64,000 nt of DNA from JADKCL01 sp031415375 (GTDB lineage Bacteria; Bacteroidota; Bacteroidia; J057; JADKCL01), in assembly GCA_031415375.1 (NCBI GenBank), contig JANORP010000263.1:16111-80110 (forward strand), read 5' to 3'. Made by a program: the position numbers and the translations under genes. Position 1 is the stretch's first letter. Each line of letters begins with the position of its first letter. Below the pieces are notes generated by a model, which did no database searches, had not been told where the DNA came from, and worked only from the letters and a program-made list of their open reading frames with translations. Of this stretch, positions 16,181 through 24,848 are shown one piece after another.

Positions 16181-17948
16181 GATCCCTGCTTTGCTGCTCT
16201 TCTTAGCCATCTTCCTTGGGCAATCACTGCTTGGAGGAATCGCTGGCGACAACTGCCTGCACGCACAAAAAAAGGAGAAGGGTGGCGGCAAAAAAAGTAA
16301 GAAAGAAGCCAACGGAGGCAAGCCTGCCACGGTCGATCCCAAGACCAAGGAACGCATCGATTACCTGTTCATCGAGGCCAATACGCTCTATTTGCAAGAG
16401 AAGAAGACCGAAGCGATTGGGCTGTTCAAGGAGTTGCTCGCCATTGACTCCAAAAATCATGCTGCCCACTACAATGTCGGCAAGATCCAAAACGAACTCA
16501 AAAACTACGGCGAGGGCGTGAAATACTGCAAGACGGCCTTGGACCTCGATCCCGAGAACATCTGGTACTATTCAGAATTGGCGATTGCCTACCAAGGTGC
16601 GAGGGAAATGGAAAAGGCACTTGCTGTGCAGATTGCATTGTCTAAAAAATTTCCCGACGACAAAAATGCCCTTTATGATCTCGCGCAGCTGTACATCATC
16701 AACAAGAACTTTGCCAAGGCGATTGAAACCTATACCCAGTTGGAAAAAGTGACCGGTGCCAACGAGGAAATCGCCTTTCGCAAGCACCAACTCTATGTTT
16801 ATCTCGGGCAGACCGACAAAGCGTTGGTGGAAATCGATCGTCTGATCACTGGGAATCCGACCGAAATGCGCTATTGGCAGGCGAAGTATGACTTGCTCAT
16901 GCTGATGAATAAAAATACAGAGGCACAAGCCGTTTTGGAAAAGATCTTGGCCCAAAATCCCAACGATGCATTTGCCTTGCTTTCGCTCGCCGATTATTAC
17001 AAGAGCGTAGGGCAGATGTCGAAGTCTGACGAATACCTACAAAGGGCATTTGACAATCCAGATGTGGATCTAGATGCCAAAGTGAAGATCCTGAGCGGCA
17101 TGTATCAATTTGCCGAAAAAGACCCCACCGTGCAGGCCCGACTCGACCGTATGTCTGCATCCTTGCTCAAAACGCAGCCCAAGTCGGCCTTGGTGCTCGG
17201 GATCAGAGGCGACGTGTTCCAAGCCGCCCATCAACCCGACTCTGCCTGCAACTATTACCGCAAATCACTTGCGATCGACCCCACCAATGAGCAGGTCTGG
17301 TCTGAATTGCTGCTGATTGAATCGGAGGAAAACAAGTTTGTTGCCCTGCAAAAGGATGCCGAGAAAGCATTGGAGTATTTTCCCAACCAAGTCTTGTTTC
17401 TGTATTTTTTTGGGAATAGCAGCTTGCAAAACAACGATTTTGAAGGTGCCGTGTACGCCTTTGAAAAAATCAAAAAGGCGCAAGCGGATGACAAAGAGGT
17501 ATTGCTGCAAACCAATATGAGCCTCGGGGAAGCCTATTACCGCACAGAGCAATATGCAAAGTCTGACGAGAGCTTTGAAGCTGCACTCAAGCTAGCACCT
17601 GGCAGTGCCACGGTGATGAACAATTACGCCTATTTCCTCTCCCTGCGTGGAGAGCGGTTGGCCGATGCCTCCAAAATGGTGCAGCAAGCCCTGCAAAGCG
17701 AACCCGACAACGGTGCCTACCAAGACACCTTTGGTTGGATTCTCTACCTGCAAGCCAATTACAAAGAGGCGGAGCAGTGGATCGGTAAAGCGGTAGTGCA
17801 TGGCGGTGGCAGCGAGGTGCTTGAGCACTATGGCGACACATGGGCCAAGCTAGGCGACATGGCCAAGGCGCGTGATTATTGGCAGCAAGCAATTGACAAG
17901 GGTAGTAAATTCACCATGGACAGCAAGGTCAAAGCCGCAGGCCAATGA
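16173..17948 (+). CDS. Secreted tetratricopeptide repeat protein
   Basis: A 591-residue exported TPR protein. The signal peptide (MNKIPALLLFLAIFLGQSLLGG) is followed by a lysine-rich linker, then at least a dozen TPR-like helical pairs from about residue 60 to the C-terminus, for example AIGLFKELLAIDSKNHAAHY, GVKYCKTALDLDPENIWYY, ALVEIDRLITGNPTEMRYW and EQWIGKAVVHGGGSEVLEHY. TPR proteins in this position (between a nucleotidyltransferase and DUF4292) are conserved in Bacteroidota and probably act as a scaffold in envelope assembly. The start overlaps the preceding gene by 8 bases, and the stop overlaps the next start by 4, so the block is one operon. The specific partner is unknown. Confidence 0.9.
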   Translation: MNKIPALLLFLAIFLGQSLLGGIAGDNCLHAQKKEKGGGKKSKKEANGGKPATVDPKTKERIDYLFIEANTLYLQEKKTEAIGLFKELLAIDSKNHAAHYNVGKIQNELKNYGEGVKYCKTALDLDPENIWYYSELAIAYQGAREMEKALAVQIALSKKFPDDKNALYDLAQLYIINKNFAKAIETYTQLEKVTGANEEIAFRKHQLYVYLGQTDKALVEIDRLITGNPTEMRYWQAKYDLLMLMNKNTEAQAVLEKILAQNPNDAFALLSLADYYKSVGQMSKSDEYLQRAFDNPDVDLDAKVKILSGMYQFAEKDPTVQARLDRMSASLLKTQPKSALVLGIRGDVFQAAHQPDSACNYYRKSLAIDPTNEQVWSELLLIESEENKFVALQKDAEKALEYFPNQVLFLYFFGNSSLQNNDFEGAVYAFEKIKKAQADDKEVLLQTNMSLGEAYYRTEQYAKSDESFEAALKLAPGSATVMNNYAYFLSLRGERLADASKMVQQALQSEPDNGAYQDTFGWILYLQANYKEAEQWIGKAVVHGGGSEVLEHYGDTWAKLGDMAKARDYWQQAIDKGSKFTMDSKVKAAGQ

Positions 17949-18727
17949 GCAGCAAGCGCTTTGGAATCCTTCTGGTAGTAGCCATCTTGATGATGGTGGG
18001 CTGCAAGTCACGTAGCGTGACCGGCAGCGCAAATGCACGCGGGATGGATCTTGCGAAAGTCATCGCAAAGGCCAATGAAAACCGCTTGCATTTCCAAATC
18101 ATGACCCTCAAAGGCAAAGCAGATGTCGAGGATGTGAGCAAGGGTTCCAAGATTGGATTCACCTACCGCATTGATATTGCCAAAGACAGCCTCATCCTCA
18201 TCAACGTGAGCAAGTTTGGTATCCCGATGATGAATATGCGCATCGGCCAAGACACGGTGTTGATGCGCATGCCCATCAACCAAACCGCCATGGTCTGCGA
18301 CTTTGGTCTCCTTCAAAAAGTCGCAAAAATGGACCTCGATTTCGCGAAGTTGCAAGCTCTTTTACTGGGTGAGGCGACCCTAGAGCAGCCCATCACACTT
18401 GTCTCGACCAAGGGTAACTCGATCGAGCTAGAAGGCAACCGACCGCCCTATTCTGTGTACTGGATATTGAACAGCTCACATTTCAGGTTGGAAAAGATGC
18501 GCATCCAAGACATTACCTTGGGCAAGGAATCGGTGCTGACCTATTCTGACTTCAAAAAGGTAGGCTCACAAATCGTAGCCTCCTCGATGGTGTTGGAAGC
18601 AACTCAGGCCCAATCAGTGCGTATTGAACTACATCATTCAGGAATTGCGTTTGACCAAGAGAAAGTCAATTTCAGATTTAGGATCCCAGAATCCTACAAA
18701 ATCATCCCTTGCGACTCGCTGCCGTAA
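17945..18727 (+). CDS. DUF4292 family lipoprotein (LolB-like)
   Basis: A 260-residue lipoprotein (signal ending MMVGC) of the DUF4292 family, whose fold is thought to resemble the LolA/LolB lipoprotein carriers; that relation comes from family knowledge, not from this sequence. Visible family features are FQIMTLKGKADVED, FTYRIDIAKDSLILINVSK, GIPMMNMRIGQDTVLMRMP and the C-terminal FRFRIPESYKIIPCD. It lies between a secreted TPR protein and an EnvC-like factor, consistent with a role at the outer membrane. It overlaps the downstream reading frame. Confidence 0.88.
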   Translation: MSSKRFGILLVVAILMMVGCKSRSVTGSANARGMDLAKVIAKANENRLHFQIMTLKGKADVEDVSKGSKIGFTYRIDIAKDSLILINVSKFGIPMMNMRIGQDTVLMRMPINQTAMVCDFGLLQKVAKMDLDFAKLQALLLGEATLEQPITLVSTKGNSIELEGNRPPYSVYWILNSSHFRLEKMRIQDITLGKESVLTYSDFKKVGSQIVASSMVLEATQAQSVRIELHHSGIAFDQEKVNFRFRIPESYKIIPCDSLP

Positions 18728-19949
18728 AGGTAAAACAGGGCTGTTTCTGCTCTTGGGAATGCTCGTTTTCCTAAGTTATCCACAGGGACTGCAAGCGCAA
18801 AATTCTCATCGGCTCGATTCACTCTACGCTGTCCAAAGTAAGCTGGACCGTGAGATCGCCGTGCTGTCCCAGGCCAGAGATCAAGCCAAGATTCAGAAAG
18901 ACAATAGCTACGCCGAGCTGCAACTCATCAACCGTCAAGTGGCGTTGCGCGAGTCGATGCTCGAAGGACTCTTGTCGCAGATGACGGCACTCGATGAGCA
19001 GATCAACAGTACGCTTGCAGTGATCGCCTCGCTCGAAACAGACATGGGCAAAATCAAAGAGCAATATGGCAAGCTCATGGTGGTGACTTACAAAGCCCTC
19101 AGCAAGAAAAACACTGGTTTTTACATCTTGAGTTCCAAGTCGGTTACGCAAGGCTATCAGCGCATGCAGTACTTCAAGGCCATCCAGAAGATGCAGGAGT
19201 CGCAGCTCAAGCTCTTGCAGCGCACCAAAGCCTTTTTGGCACAGAAAAAGATCGTACTTGACCAACAGAAAGTCACCAAGGCCCAGGTCGTCGTGACCGA
19301 ACGCATCGAAAGGGAGAAAGTAGTCAGTCTCAAAGCAGAGCAAAAGGTGCTGTATGACAAGCTCAAGGCCGACGAGGCCAAACTCGCCAAGGAGCTGCAG
19401 CAGAGTCAGGCAGCGCGTGCCAAACTCATGCAGGAGATCAACAAGGAGCTGGACCGCATTCGTCTCGCGAAAAACAAGGTCATCAAAGAGGGTAAAAAGT
19501 CTGAGGTCGATGTGATCAACAAGCTCAACAAAGACTTTGCGAGCAACAAAGGCAAGCTCCCTTGGCCCATACCGATGCCGAGTGCGACCGTCACGCGGCA
19601 CTTTGGACGACAGACCCTGCCGGGATCCAATACTGAGATTGATGTCCAAGGCATCGATTTCACCACTGGTGCCGGGCAGACGGTGCGTGCAATTTTTGGG
19701 GGTGTCGTGGAGTCAGTGATGAGTATTCCAGGCCAAGGAAAAATGGTCATCATCAGCCATGGAACGTTCTACACGGTATTTGCGAACCTGAACACGGTGA
19801 ATGTCAAAGCCAAGGACAAGGTGGGCGAACTCGGCCCGATCGGTACGGCGCGTACAGATCCCGCAAGCGGTGAAACCAAATTGTATTTTCAGCTGAATCA
19901 AGACAAAGCCTCCCTCGACCCCGAGTCGTGGCTGGTCAAAAAATCCTGA
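18651..19949 (+). CDS. EnvC-like M23 murein hydrolase activator
   Basis: A roughly 430-residue secreted coiled-coil plus LytM protein, the EnvC architecture that activates amidases at division. After a hydrophobic signal (GLFLLLGMLVFLSYPQGLQA) comes a long alpha-helical coiled coil to about residue 300, then a degenerate M23 domain (VTRHFGRQTLPGSNTEIDVQ, GQGKMVIISHGTFYTVFANL, KLYFQLNQDK). The zinc ligands are missing: the usual HKGxD is TEIDVQGID and HxHFE is KLYFQ. It is therefore probably a catalytically dead activator. There is no ATG before the signal; TTG at 18651 follows AGGA, and TTG at 18624 or ATG at 18759 are alternatives. It overlaps DUF4292. Confidence 0.87.
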   Translation: MTKRKSISDLGSQNPTKSSLATRCRKGKTGLFLLLGMLVFLSYPQGLQAQNSHRLDSLYAVQSKLDREIAVLSQARDQAKIQKDNSYAELQLINRQVALRESMLEGLLSQMTALDEQINSTLAVIASLETDMGKIKEQYGKLMVVTYKALSKKNTGFYILSSKSVTQGYQRMQYFKAIQKMQESQLKLLQRTKAFLAQKKIVLDQQKVTKAQVVVTERIEREKVVSLKAEQKVLYDKLKADEAKLAKELQQSQAARAKLMQEINKELDRIRLAKNKVIKEGKKSEVDVINKLNKDFASNKGKLPWPIPMPSATVTRHFGRQTLPGSNTEIDVQGIDFTTGAGQTVRAIFGGVVESVMSIPGQGKMVIISHGTFYTVFANLNTVNVKAKDKVGELGPIGTARTDPASGETKLYFQLNQDKASLDPESWLVKKS

Positions 19950-19995
19950 TCATTTTCAGGAAAATACTCTGGGTATTGATTCGCAATTTTTTCCG

Positions 19996-20003
19996 TAGAT
20001 TTG
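19996..20003 (+). promoter_or_regulatory. -7 box TAGATTTG before tatA
   Basis: TAGATTTG matches TAnnTTTG and ends 24 bases before the tatA ATG. A TTG lies 17 bases upstream (19976-19978), slightly short of the ideal spacing. Confidence 0.5.
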
Positions 20004-20027
20004 TATCGATTTTAAATCAAAAAGAAT

Positions 20028-20246
20028 ATGGCATCTCAACTGATCATGTTTCTGGGAGGCTTAGGCACCACCGAGCTAGTTCTCATCTTGCTTGTCGTGC
20101 TTTTGCTGTTTGGCGCGAAGAAAATTCCAGATTTGGCACGCGGCATGGGTCGCGGCATTCGTGAGTTCAAAGACGCTTCGAGAGAGATCAAGCGCGAAAT
20201 TGAAACTGAATCTACCGACGTGAATAAATCACGTCCACAAGAATAA
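20028..20246 (+). CDS. tatA: Sec-independent protein translocase subunit TatA
   Basis: A 72-residue TatA/B-type component of the twin-arginine translocase that exports folded proteins. It has one N-terminal transmembrane helix (GTTELVLILLVVLLLFGAKK), the hinge FGAKKIPDLARGMGRG, and an amphipathic helix followed by a charged tail, which is the full TatA layout. The short tail argues for TatA rather than TatB. tatC is not in the window. It has its own -7 box and is followed by a strong terminator, so it is probably monocistronic. Confidence 0.95.
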   Translation: MASQLIMFLGGLGTTELVLILLVVLLLFGAKKIPDLARGMGRGIREFKDASREIKREIETESTDVNKSRPQE

Positions 20247-20272
20247 TCTGCCAGCGTCGCTTGGCGATCTGA

Positions 20273-20314
20273 GCGCCTTTCAGCAAGTCCGAGAGGCTGT
20301 TGAAAGGCGCTTTC
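20273..20314 (+). terminator. Intrinsic terminator after tatA
   Basis: A perfect 10-bp stem, GCGCCTTTCA with TGAAAGGCGC, closes an 18-base loop and is followed by TTTC. It separates tatA from the transglycosylase gene. Confidence 0.7.
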
Positions 20315-20406
20315 AATTGTTCAGAATTCAGGACTAAAACCCTCATTATCTGAACATTTAGCCCCTTTTTTATACACATCCATTGGCATGTTCGCCAATT
20401 GTGGGC

Positions 20407-20414
20407 CATATTTG
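20407..20414 (+). promoter_or_regulatory. Possible -7 box CATATTTG for the transglycosylase gene
   Basis: CATATTTG differs from TAnnTTTG at its first base, as does the CATCTTTG box of the first small RNA unit. A TTGG lies 20 bases upstream (20383-20386). The ATG is 34 bases downstream. Confidence 0.35.
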
Positions 20415-20447
20415 TGCAAAAGGAATTTGAATAGACTGCATTCGCTT

Positions 20448-22403
20448 ATGAAAAAACTGGTCTTGCTGTTCATGCTGGCAATCACGCCCTTGCTTTGGCT
20501 CCATGCCCAATCAACTTCCTGGACCGCTAGCATTCCTGGCAACGAGATACTGTGGCAACTGGACAGCCTCCTGCCCTGCCATCATTTTCAGCCCTTACTC
20601 GGCAGCAAATACAGCCGTGACAGTCTCAATGTCCATCATTTCCCTGTTGACTCCTTGCCTTGGTGCTCCAGCGATCTGATCGCCCAACGCCTGAAAAAGA
20701 TCACCACGCCTATCGATCTGGCCTACAACGAAGACGTACAGGCATTTATCAACCTCTATGTGCTGCAGCGCCGCGAGCAAGTCGAGCGCATGCTGGGACT
20801 GTCCTACATCTACTTCCCGATCTTTGACGAGGTCTTGGACCGTGAAAATGTACCCATGGAGATTCGCTACCTGCCCATCGTCGAGAGCGCACTCAATCCC
20901 CATGCCCGCTCACGCTGTGGTGCGACTGGCCTATGGCAGTTTATGCTCGGCACAGGCAATATGTACAACCTCGACGTGACCTCCTATGTGGATGAGCGTC
21001 GCGATCCTTTCAAGAGCACAGAGGCAGCTGTGAAATACCTCAAGAATATGTACAAAACGTATGGCGACTGGCTATTGGTGGTCGCTGCCTACAACTGCGG
21101 CCCTGGCAATGTGAACAAAGCCATTGCACGCTCTGGTGGAAAACGTACTTTTTGGGAGATCCAGGAATTTCTACCCCGCGAAACTCGTAGCTATGTCCCA
21201 GCCTTGATCGCAGCAACTTATGTATTCAACTATTCGGCCGAGCACAACTTGTTTCCCCGTATGGTCGATTTCAGTTTGAATCAAGACACCATCCATTATT
21301 ACGGGCCTCGTTTGAGCCTCAAGCATTTTGCAGACTTGACTCAAACCGACCTCTGGACCCTGAAGGATCTGAATCCAGAATTGAAGATCGACATCATCCC
21401 CAATGCCATTGAGGAGGCTTATGTGCTGCGTGTCCCGATGAAAACAGGACAATTTTTTGCCGCTTACCGCGATTCGATCGTGACGCTTGCAGCAAAACTC
21501 AATATCGATTCAGCGCGTGCTGTCTATTCAGATGCCAATATCTCGCCGCTCACCAATAAGCCGTATGTCGCCGAAGCCTCAGAATTGCCCACGTATGCAA
21601 CATCGAGCAACAGTGGCGAAGGCAAGAGTGTCATCTATCACAAGGTGCGCCGGGGTGATGTCGTAGGCTCTATCGCAGCACGCTACCATGTCTCTGCAAA
21701 GGACATCCAAAAATGGAATGGTCTCCGGGGCTACAATATTCAGGTAGGTCAGAACCTCAAGATCATGAGCAAGGCCCCGATGGCATCTGCCACGAAGCCC
21801 AAAGAAGTTGTGAAACCTGCCGCGCCAGTCGTGATTGCCGAGCAGCCTATGGCGGATCCTTCCTCCGTGGTCGATCCAAAAGCAGTTGTGGTCGCAAAGG
21901 TCGAACCAAAAGTCGATCCTAAGGCGGTCGTCGTCGCCAAGGCTGAGCCCAAAGTCGTTGAGGTAGCCAAGGTTGATCCCAAGGCCGTCGTCGTCGCCAA
22001 GTCTGAGCCCAAAGTCGGTGAGGTAGCCAAGGTCGATCCCAAGGCGGTCGTCGTCGCCAAGGCTGAACCCAAAGTCGATCCCAAGGCGGTCGTAGTCGCC
22101 AAGACCGATCCCAAAGTCGATCCCAAGGTGGTCGCAGCCGCCAAGACCGATCCCAAGCTTGCTGTGGTCCCTAAGATCGATCCAAAGGCTGTCGTCGTCG
22201 CCAAGACAGAGCCTGTCCCCATCAAAATCACGCCCAAGACCACTGCGGCTGATCTCGGTGAGCGCTATCATGTCGTGCGCCAAGGTGACACGCTCTGGGA
22301 GATCGCCAATGCTTACAACGGCCTTACCGTCGACAAGCTCAAGTCGCTCAATGCACTCGCCGACAATAAATTGGAGGTCGGACAGAAACTCAGGGTGCAA
22401 TAG
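20448..22403 (+). CDS. MltD-like lytic transglycosylase with two LysM domains
   Basis: A 651-residue exported murein lytic transglycosylase. The signal peptide MKKLVLLFMLAITPLLWLHA precedes an SLT domain with the catalytic glutamate in YLPIVESALNPHARS and the motifs GATGLWQFM and VAAYNCGPGNVNKA. A first LysM (YHKVRRGDVVGSIAARYHVS) lies near residue 405 and a second (YHVVRQGDTLWEIANAYNG) at the C-terminus. Between them is a roughly 115-residue repetitive linker built on VDPKAVVVAK units (21871-22212). The domain order is that of MltD. The linker probably spaces the LysM anchors and looks prone to change in length. Starts upstream of 20448 lack a signal peptide. Confidence 0.94.
   Translation: MKKLVLLFMLAITPLLWLHAQSTSWTASIPGNEILWQLDSLLPCHHFQPLLGSKYSRDSLNVHHFPVDSLPWCSSDLIAQRLKKITTPIDLAYNEDVQAFINLYVLQRREQVERMLGLSYIYFPIFDEVLDRENVPMEIRYLPIVESALNPHARSRCGATGLWQFMLGTGNMYNLDVTSYVDERRDPFKSTEAAVKYLKNMYKTYGDWLLVVAAYNCGPGNVNKAIARSGGKRTFWEIQEFLPRETRSYVPALIAATYVFNYSAEHNLFPRMVDFSLNQDTIHYYGPRLSLKHFADLTQTDLWTLKDLNPELKIDIIPNAIEEAYVLRVPMKTGQFFAAYRDSIVTLAAKLNIDSARAVYSDANISPLTNKPYVAEASELPTYATSSNSGEGKSVIYHKVRRGDVVGSIAARYHVSAKDIQKWNGLRGYNIQVGQNLKIMSKAPMASATKPKEVVKPAAPVVIAEQPMADPSSVVDPKAVVVAKVEPKVDPKAVVVAKAEPKVVEVAKVDPKAVVVAKSEPKVGEVAKVDPKAVVVAKAEPKVDPKAVVVAKTDPKVDPKVVAAAKTDPKLAVVPKIDPKAVVVAKTEPVPIKITPKTTAADLGERYHVVRQGDTLWEIANAYNGLTVDKLKSLNALADNKLEVGQKLRVQ
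21871..22212 (+). repeat. In-frame repeat array in the transglycosylase linker
   Basis: The DNA repeats a core of the form GTCGATCCCAAGGCGGTCGT followed by CGTCGCCAAG about eight times with insertions, all in frame, encoding VDPKAVVVAK(A/T/S/V)EPK units. The third codon positions are also shared, which points to recent slippage or recombination rather than old protein-level convergence. Confidence 0.9.
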
Positions 22404-22607
22404 TCGCGTTCTGCTGCCTGCATTTATTGAGTATGGTTCCCACTTGATTTTGGAAGTCGCTGCCGATTTGCAATCAGGGACTCCCTCTCTCACAAAGAAC
22501 TGCATATTCCCATCGGCTCCGAAGCCTCAAATCAAGGTATTGGCCTACCCATTCCTGTTTTCCATCAACATCAAGGGTCCTATCGACCTTGAGCACCTCC
22601 AACCTCA

Positions 22608-23546
22608 ATGAGCCAAGCGTTAGATATCCAGTTCTGGTGGAATTCCCCCCTCACATTCGCCCATATCCAGAAAACCCTTGCGGTTTTTGAAGATTATTTG
22701 GGCACTGAGGTTCAGTGGACACGCTGCACGATGGAGCGATCAGTGCCCAGCCCCGATGGGCTTTCCCTCAATTCGCCCGTGACTACCCATCAGTTGATGG
22801 ACTGGGTCGTCGATGACATGACGCACTATAGGGTCACAATGCAAAGCCAGATGCCCTGCTGGCGATTTACGGGGCCTATCGCCGAGCGGGCCTTTGTCCC
22901 GATTGCCTTCTCCTTTTGGGGCAAGGAATTTGGCAAGACCATCGGGTTCGATCAAGCCCAAGCTGGCCATGGGCAATTGTCGATCCTCCAAAGTAGTCCC
23001 TATTTTGGCACGGTCGATGTCAAGGCAACTGAGCCGCAAGCCCAGTTGCGCTATGACCGCGTCCAAGACAATCTGAAAGCGCTCCTGCACCTGCTGGAGC
23101 AACTCACGACCACCACCAAGCCTGCCAAATGGCTGGCGTTCAACAGCGATGCCGCACCCAAGGTAGCCATTCATGCTAGTGCGGGTTGGTTTGCAAACCC
23201 CTCCATACTCTTGGGAACCCTGACTGAGACCTTGGAAATGCTGCGCCTCGGCCGTCTCAAAGACCGCCTACCAGCAGTGGCCAATCTAGACGGGGTGCAG
23301 GGTACGGGTTACCAACACCCCTACCGATCGGCTGCGGATGCACAGACGCTGCTCGCAGCCTTGCAGGCAGCAGCAGCACAGGGCCTAGCCCCGGATGCAG
23401 CACACCTGCAAGAGGTCATCGACCGCGACAGCATCGATCTGATACCAATAGGGATGGGGCATATCTTTCTAGACTACCCCTTTTTTCTCAACAGCTTTCT
23501 GGACAAATTTATTCTGGAAGCGATCCCCTTGGCAACCAAGGTCTAG
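22608..23546 (+). CDS. Uncharacterised protein, no family recognised
   Basis: A 312-residue soluble protein starting at ATG 22608. I do not recognise a family. It has no signal peptide or membrane segment. The N-terminus is aromatic-rich (DIQFWWNSPLTFAHIQK) and the C-terminus ends with several hydrophobic/aromatic clusters (MGHIFLDYPFFLNSFLDKFI). Codon use looks like that of its neighbours and the open frame is sharply bounded, so it is likely a true gene. It stands alone: 204 bases of gap upstream, and the NYN protein converges on it from the right with a 20-bp gap. The upstream gap 22404-22607 shows no RNA or terminator that I can support. Confidence 0.65.
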   Translation: MSQALDIQFWWNSPLTFAHIQKTLAVFEDYLGTEVQWTRCTMERSVPSPDGLSLNSPVTTHQLMDWVVDDMTHYRVTMQSQMPCWRFTGPIAERAFVPIAFSFWGKEFGKTIGFDQAQAGHGQLSILQSSPYFGTVDVKATEPQAQLRYDRVQDNLKALLHLLEQLTTTTKPAKWLAFNSDAAPKVAIHASAGWFANPSILLGTLTETLEMLRLGRLKDRLPAVANLDGVQGTGYQHPYRSAADAQTLLAALQAAAAQGLAPDAAHLQEVIDRDSIDLIPIGMGHIFLDYPFFLNSFLDKFILEAIPLATKV

Positions 23547-23566
23547 CACCAAGACGCTGCAATCGC

Positions 23567-24727
23567 TCAGAGCCGCATCAACTCGGCGATCTCGCGGTCT
23601 GAGAGGCTGGGAAATTTGGATACCACGAGGAAACGCATTCTGCTGATGTAGGCCTTTTCCATCGATTCGATGCTGTTGAATTGTGGTGAGACCACGATTT
23701 GTCGGCTGTAAAGCGGGCCATCGTTGCTACCGCTGCGCTGCACAAGCACGTCGGCGTTGTATAGCTGGAATACAAACTTGCTGATCATAATGCCTTGCAT
23801 ATTCATGATGCGGCGCGTCTCATCGATGATTTGGGGCAGGGTGAGTCCGTCGGCAATGCCCGGCACGTTCACGACTGCATGGATCATGTCGAGCCGTTGC
23901 TTGGAGACCTTGACATACTTCATGCCTTTGATCAAAAACTCCAATGCCAGGTCTTTATGGGACTTTTTGCTCTGTACATTCTTGCCCAATTCCTTGAGGA
24001 ATATCACATCGACTCCCCGCTCCTTGGAACGCTCGATGCGCTCGATATATTTGCCCACAATGGACCTCGCAAACAGCGAAAACGACTGAAAACCCAATTG
24101 CCGCTCAGAGAAGGAAGGGTCCAACTTCAATAGGTTTTGTTTCAGATTGGTCATGAAAATCGGCTCCTCAGAGCCATGCATCGAGAGCAAGCGCCTGAAA
24201 AGCTCGTCGAGATCGTATTCCTCCTCCTCGGCACCGGCCTCGGTCTCCAAGGAAAAGAGATCGTTGAGGGAAACAAACTCGGTGCTGTTTTTCTTGAGCA
24301 AATTGCCGACAAACTGTCCGAAACCAGCCACGATCACATCGCGCCCCTTGGTCTTGACCGTCTGCACAATCGGAATGAAGTCGGTGTCTTGACTGCCTAG
24401 CACGACCGTCTTGATGTCTGGATACAAAGCCAGATCTTCCAAAATCGCAATGGTAATGCGGATGTCGGCCCAGCTCTTGCCTTGGATCGTCGTCTCGGGG
24501 AGGTGGATCAAATCAAAGCCCTGCTCGACCAGCACACGTTGGTATTGCCGAAACATGCCATAGTTCCAGTTGGCGTAGGCTTTTTTGATGGCAATGGTGC
24601 CTTTGTTGCTTGCAAAATCGACGATCGGCTCGATCTGCAAGGGCATTTCCTCGCGCGGATAGACCTGCTCAGAGGAGATCGCGAGGTTTTCAAAATCGAG
24701 GTAGATAGCGACGAGGTCTTTGGCCAT
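23567..24727 (-). CDS. NYN-domain (LabA/DUF88) protein with OST-HTH/LOTUS region
   Basis: A 386-residue protein with an N-terminal NYN domain, a PIN-like nuclease fold acting on RNA. The acidic residues expected at the metal site are visible in IYLDFENLA, SWADIRITIAI and LGSQDTDFIPIV. From about residue 175 there is a helical segment (LDELFRRLLSMHGSEEPIFM, then NLLKLDPSFSERQLGFQSFS) that fits an OST-HTH/LOTUS domain, an RNA-binding winged helix often fused to NYN. A second similar module may follow near residue 270. The target is unknown. The gene is transcribed alone, convergent to the orphan gene on its left. Confidence 0.88.
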   Translation of the reverse strand: MAKDLVAIYLDFENLAISSEQVYPREEMPLQIEPIVDFASNKGTIAIKKAYANWNYGMFRQYQRVLVEQGFDLIHLPETTIQGKSWADIRITIAILEDLALYPDIKTVVLGSQDTDFIPIVQTVKTKGRDVIVAGFGQFVGNLLKKNSTEFVSLNDLFSLETEAGAEEEEYDLDELFRRLLSMHGSEEPIFMTNLKQNLLKLDPSFSERQLGFQSFSLFARSIVGKYIERIERSKERGVDVIFLKELGKNVQSKKSHKDLALEFLIKGMKYVKVSKQRLDMIHAVVNVPGIADGLTLPQIIDETRRIMNMQGIMISKFVFQLYNADVLVQRSGSNDGPLYSRQIVVSPQFNSIESMEKAYISRMRFLVVSKFPSLSDREIAELMRL

Positions 24728-24848
24728 GTTTCAAATCTTGTTTCAAGGCGCAAAGATGCTGAAAATAGAGCGAACGCGACCAAGTAATTCCACGATTTCA
24801 AAGCAGAAACCAGTGTGATTGCTGTCTTTTTGGGGTTTTCCTCTAGCA

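Noticed and set aside
18776..18784. Exact DnaA box TTATCCACA
   Set aside because: It is inside the signal-peptide codons of the EnvC-like gene and stands alone, so chance is the simplest explanation.
21871..22212. Direct repeats resembling a CRISPR array
   Set aside because: They are in frame within a gene, without unique spacers, and vary in length by whole codons.
22404..22607. Short frames in the gap before the orphan protein
   Set aside because: They are extensions of shadows of the transglycosylase gene, with no start signal or family sequence.
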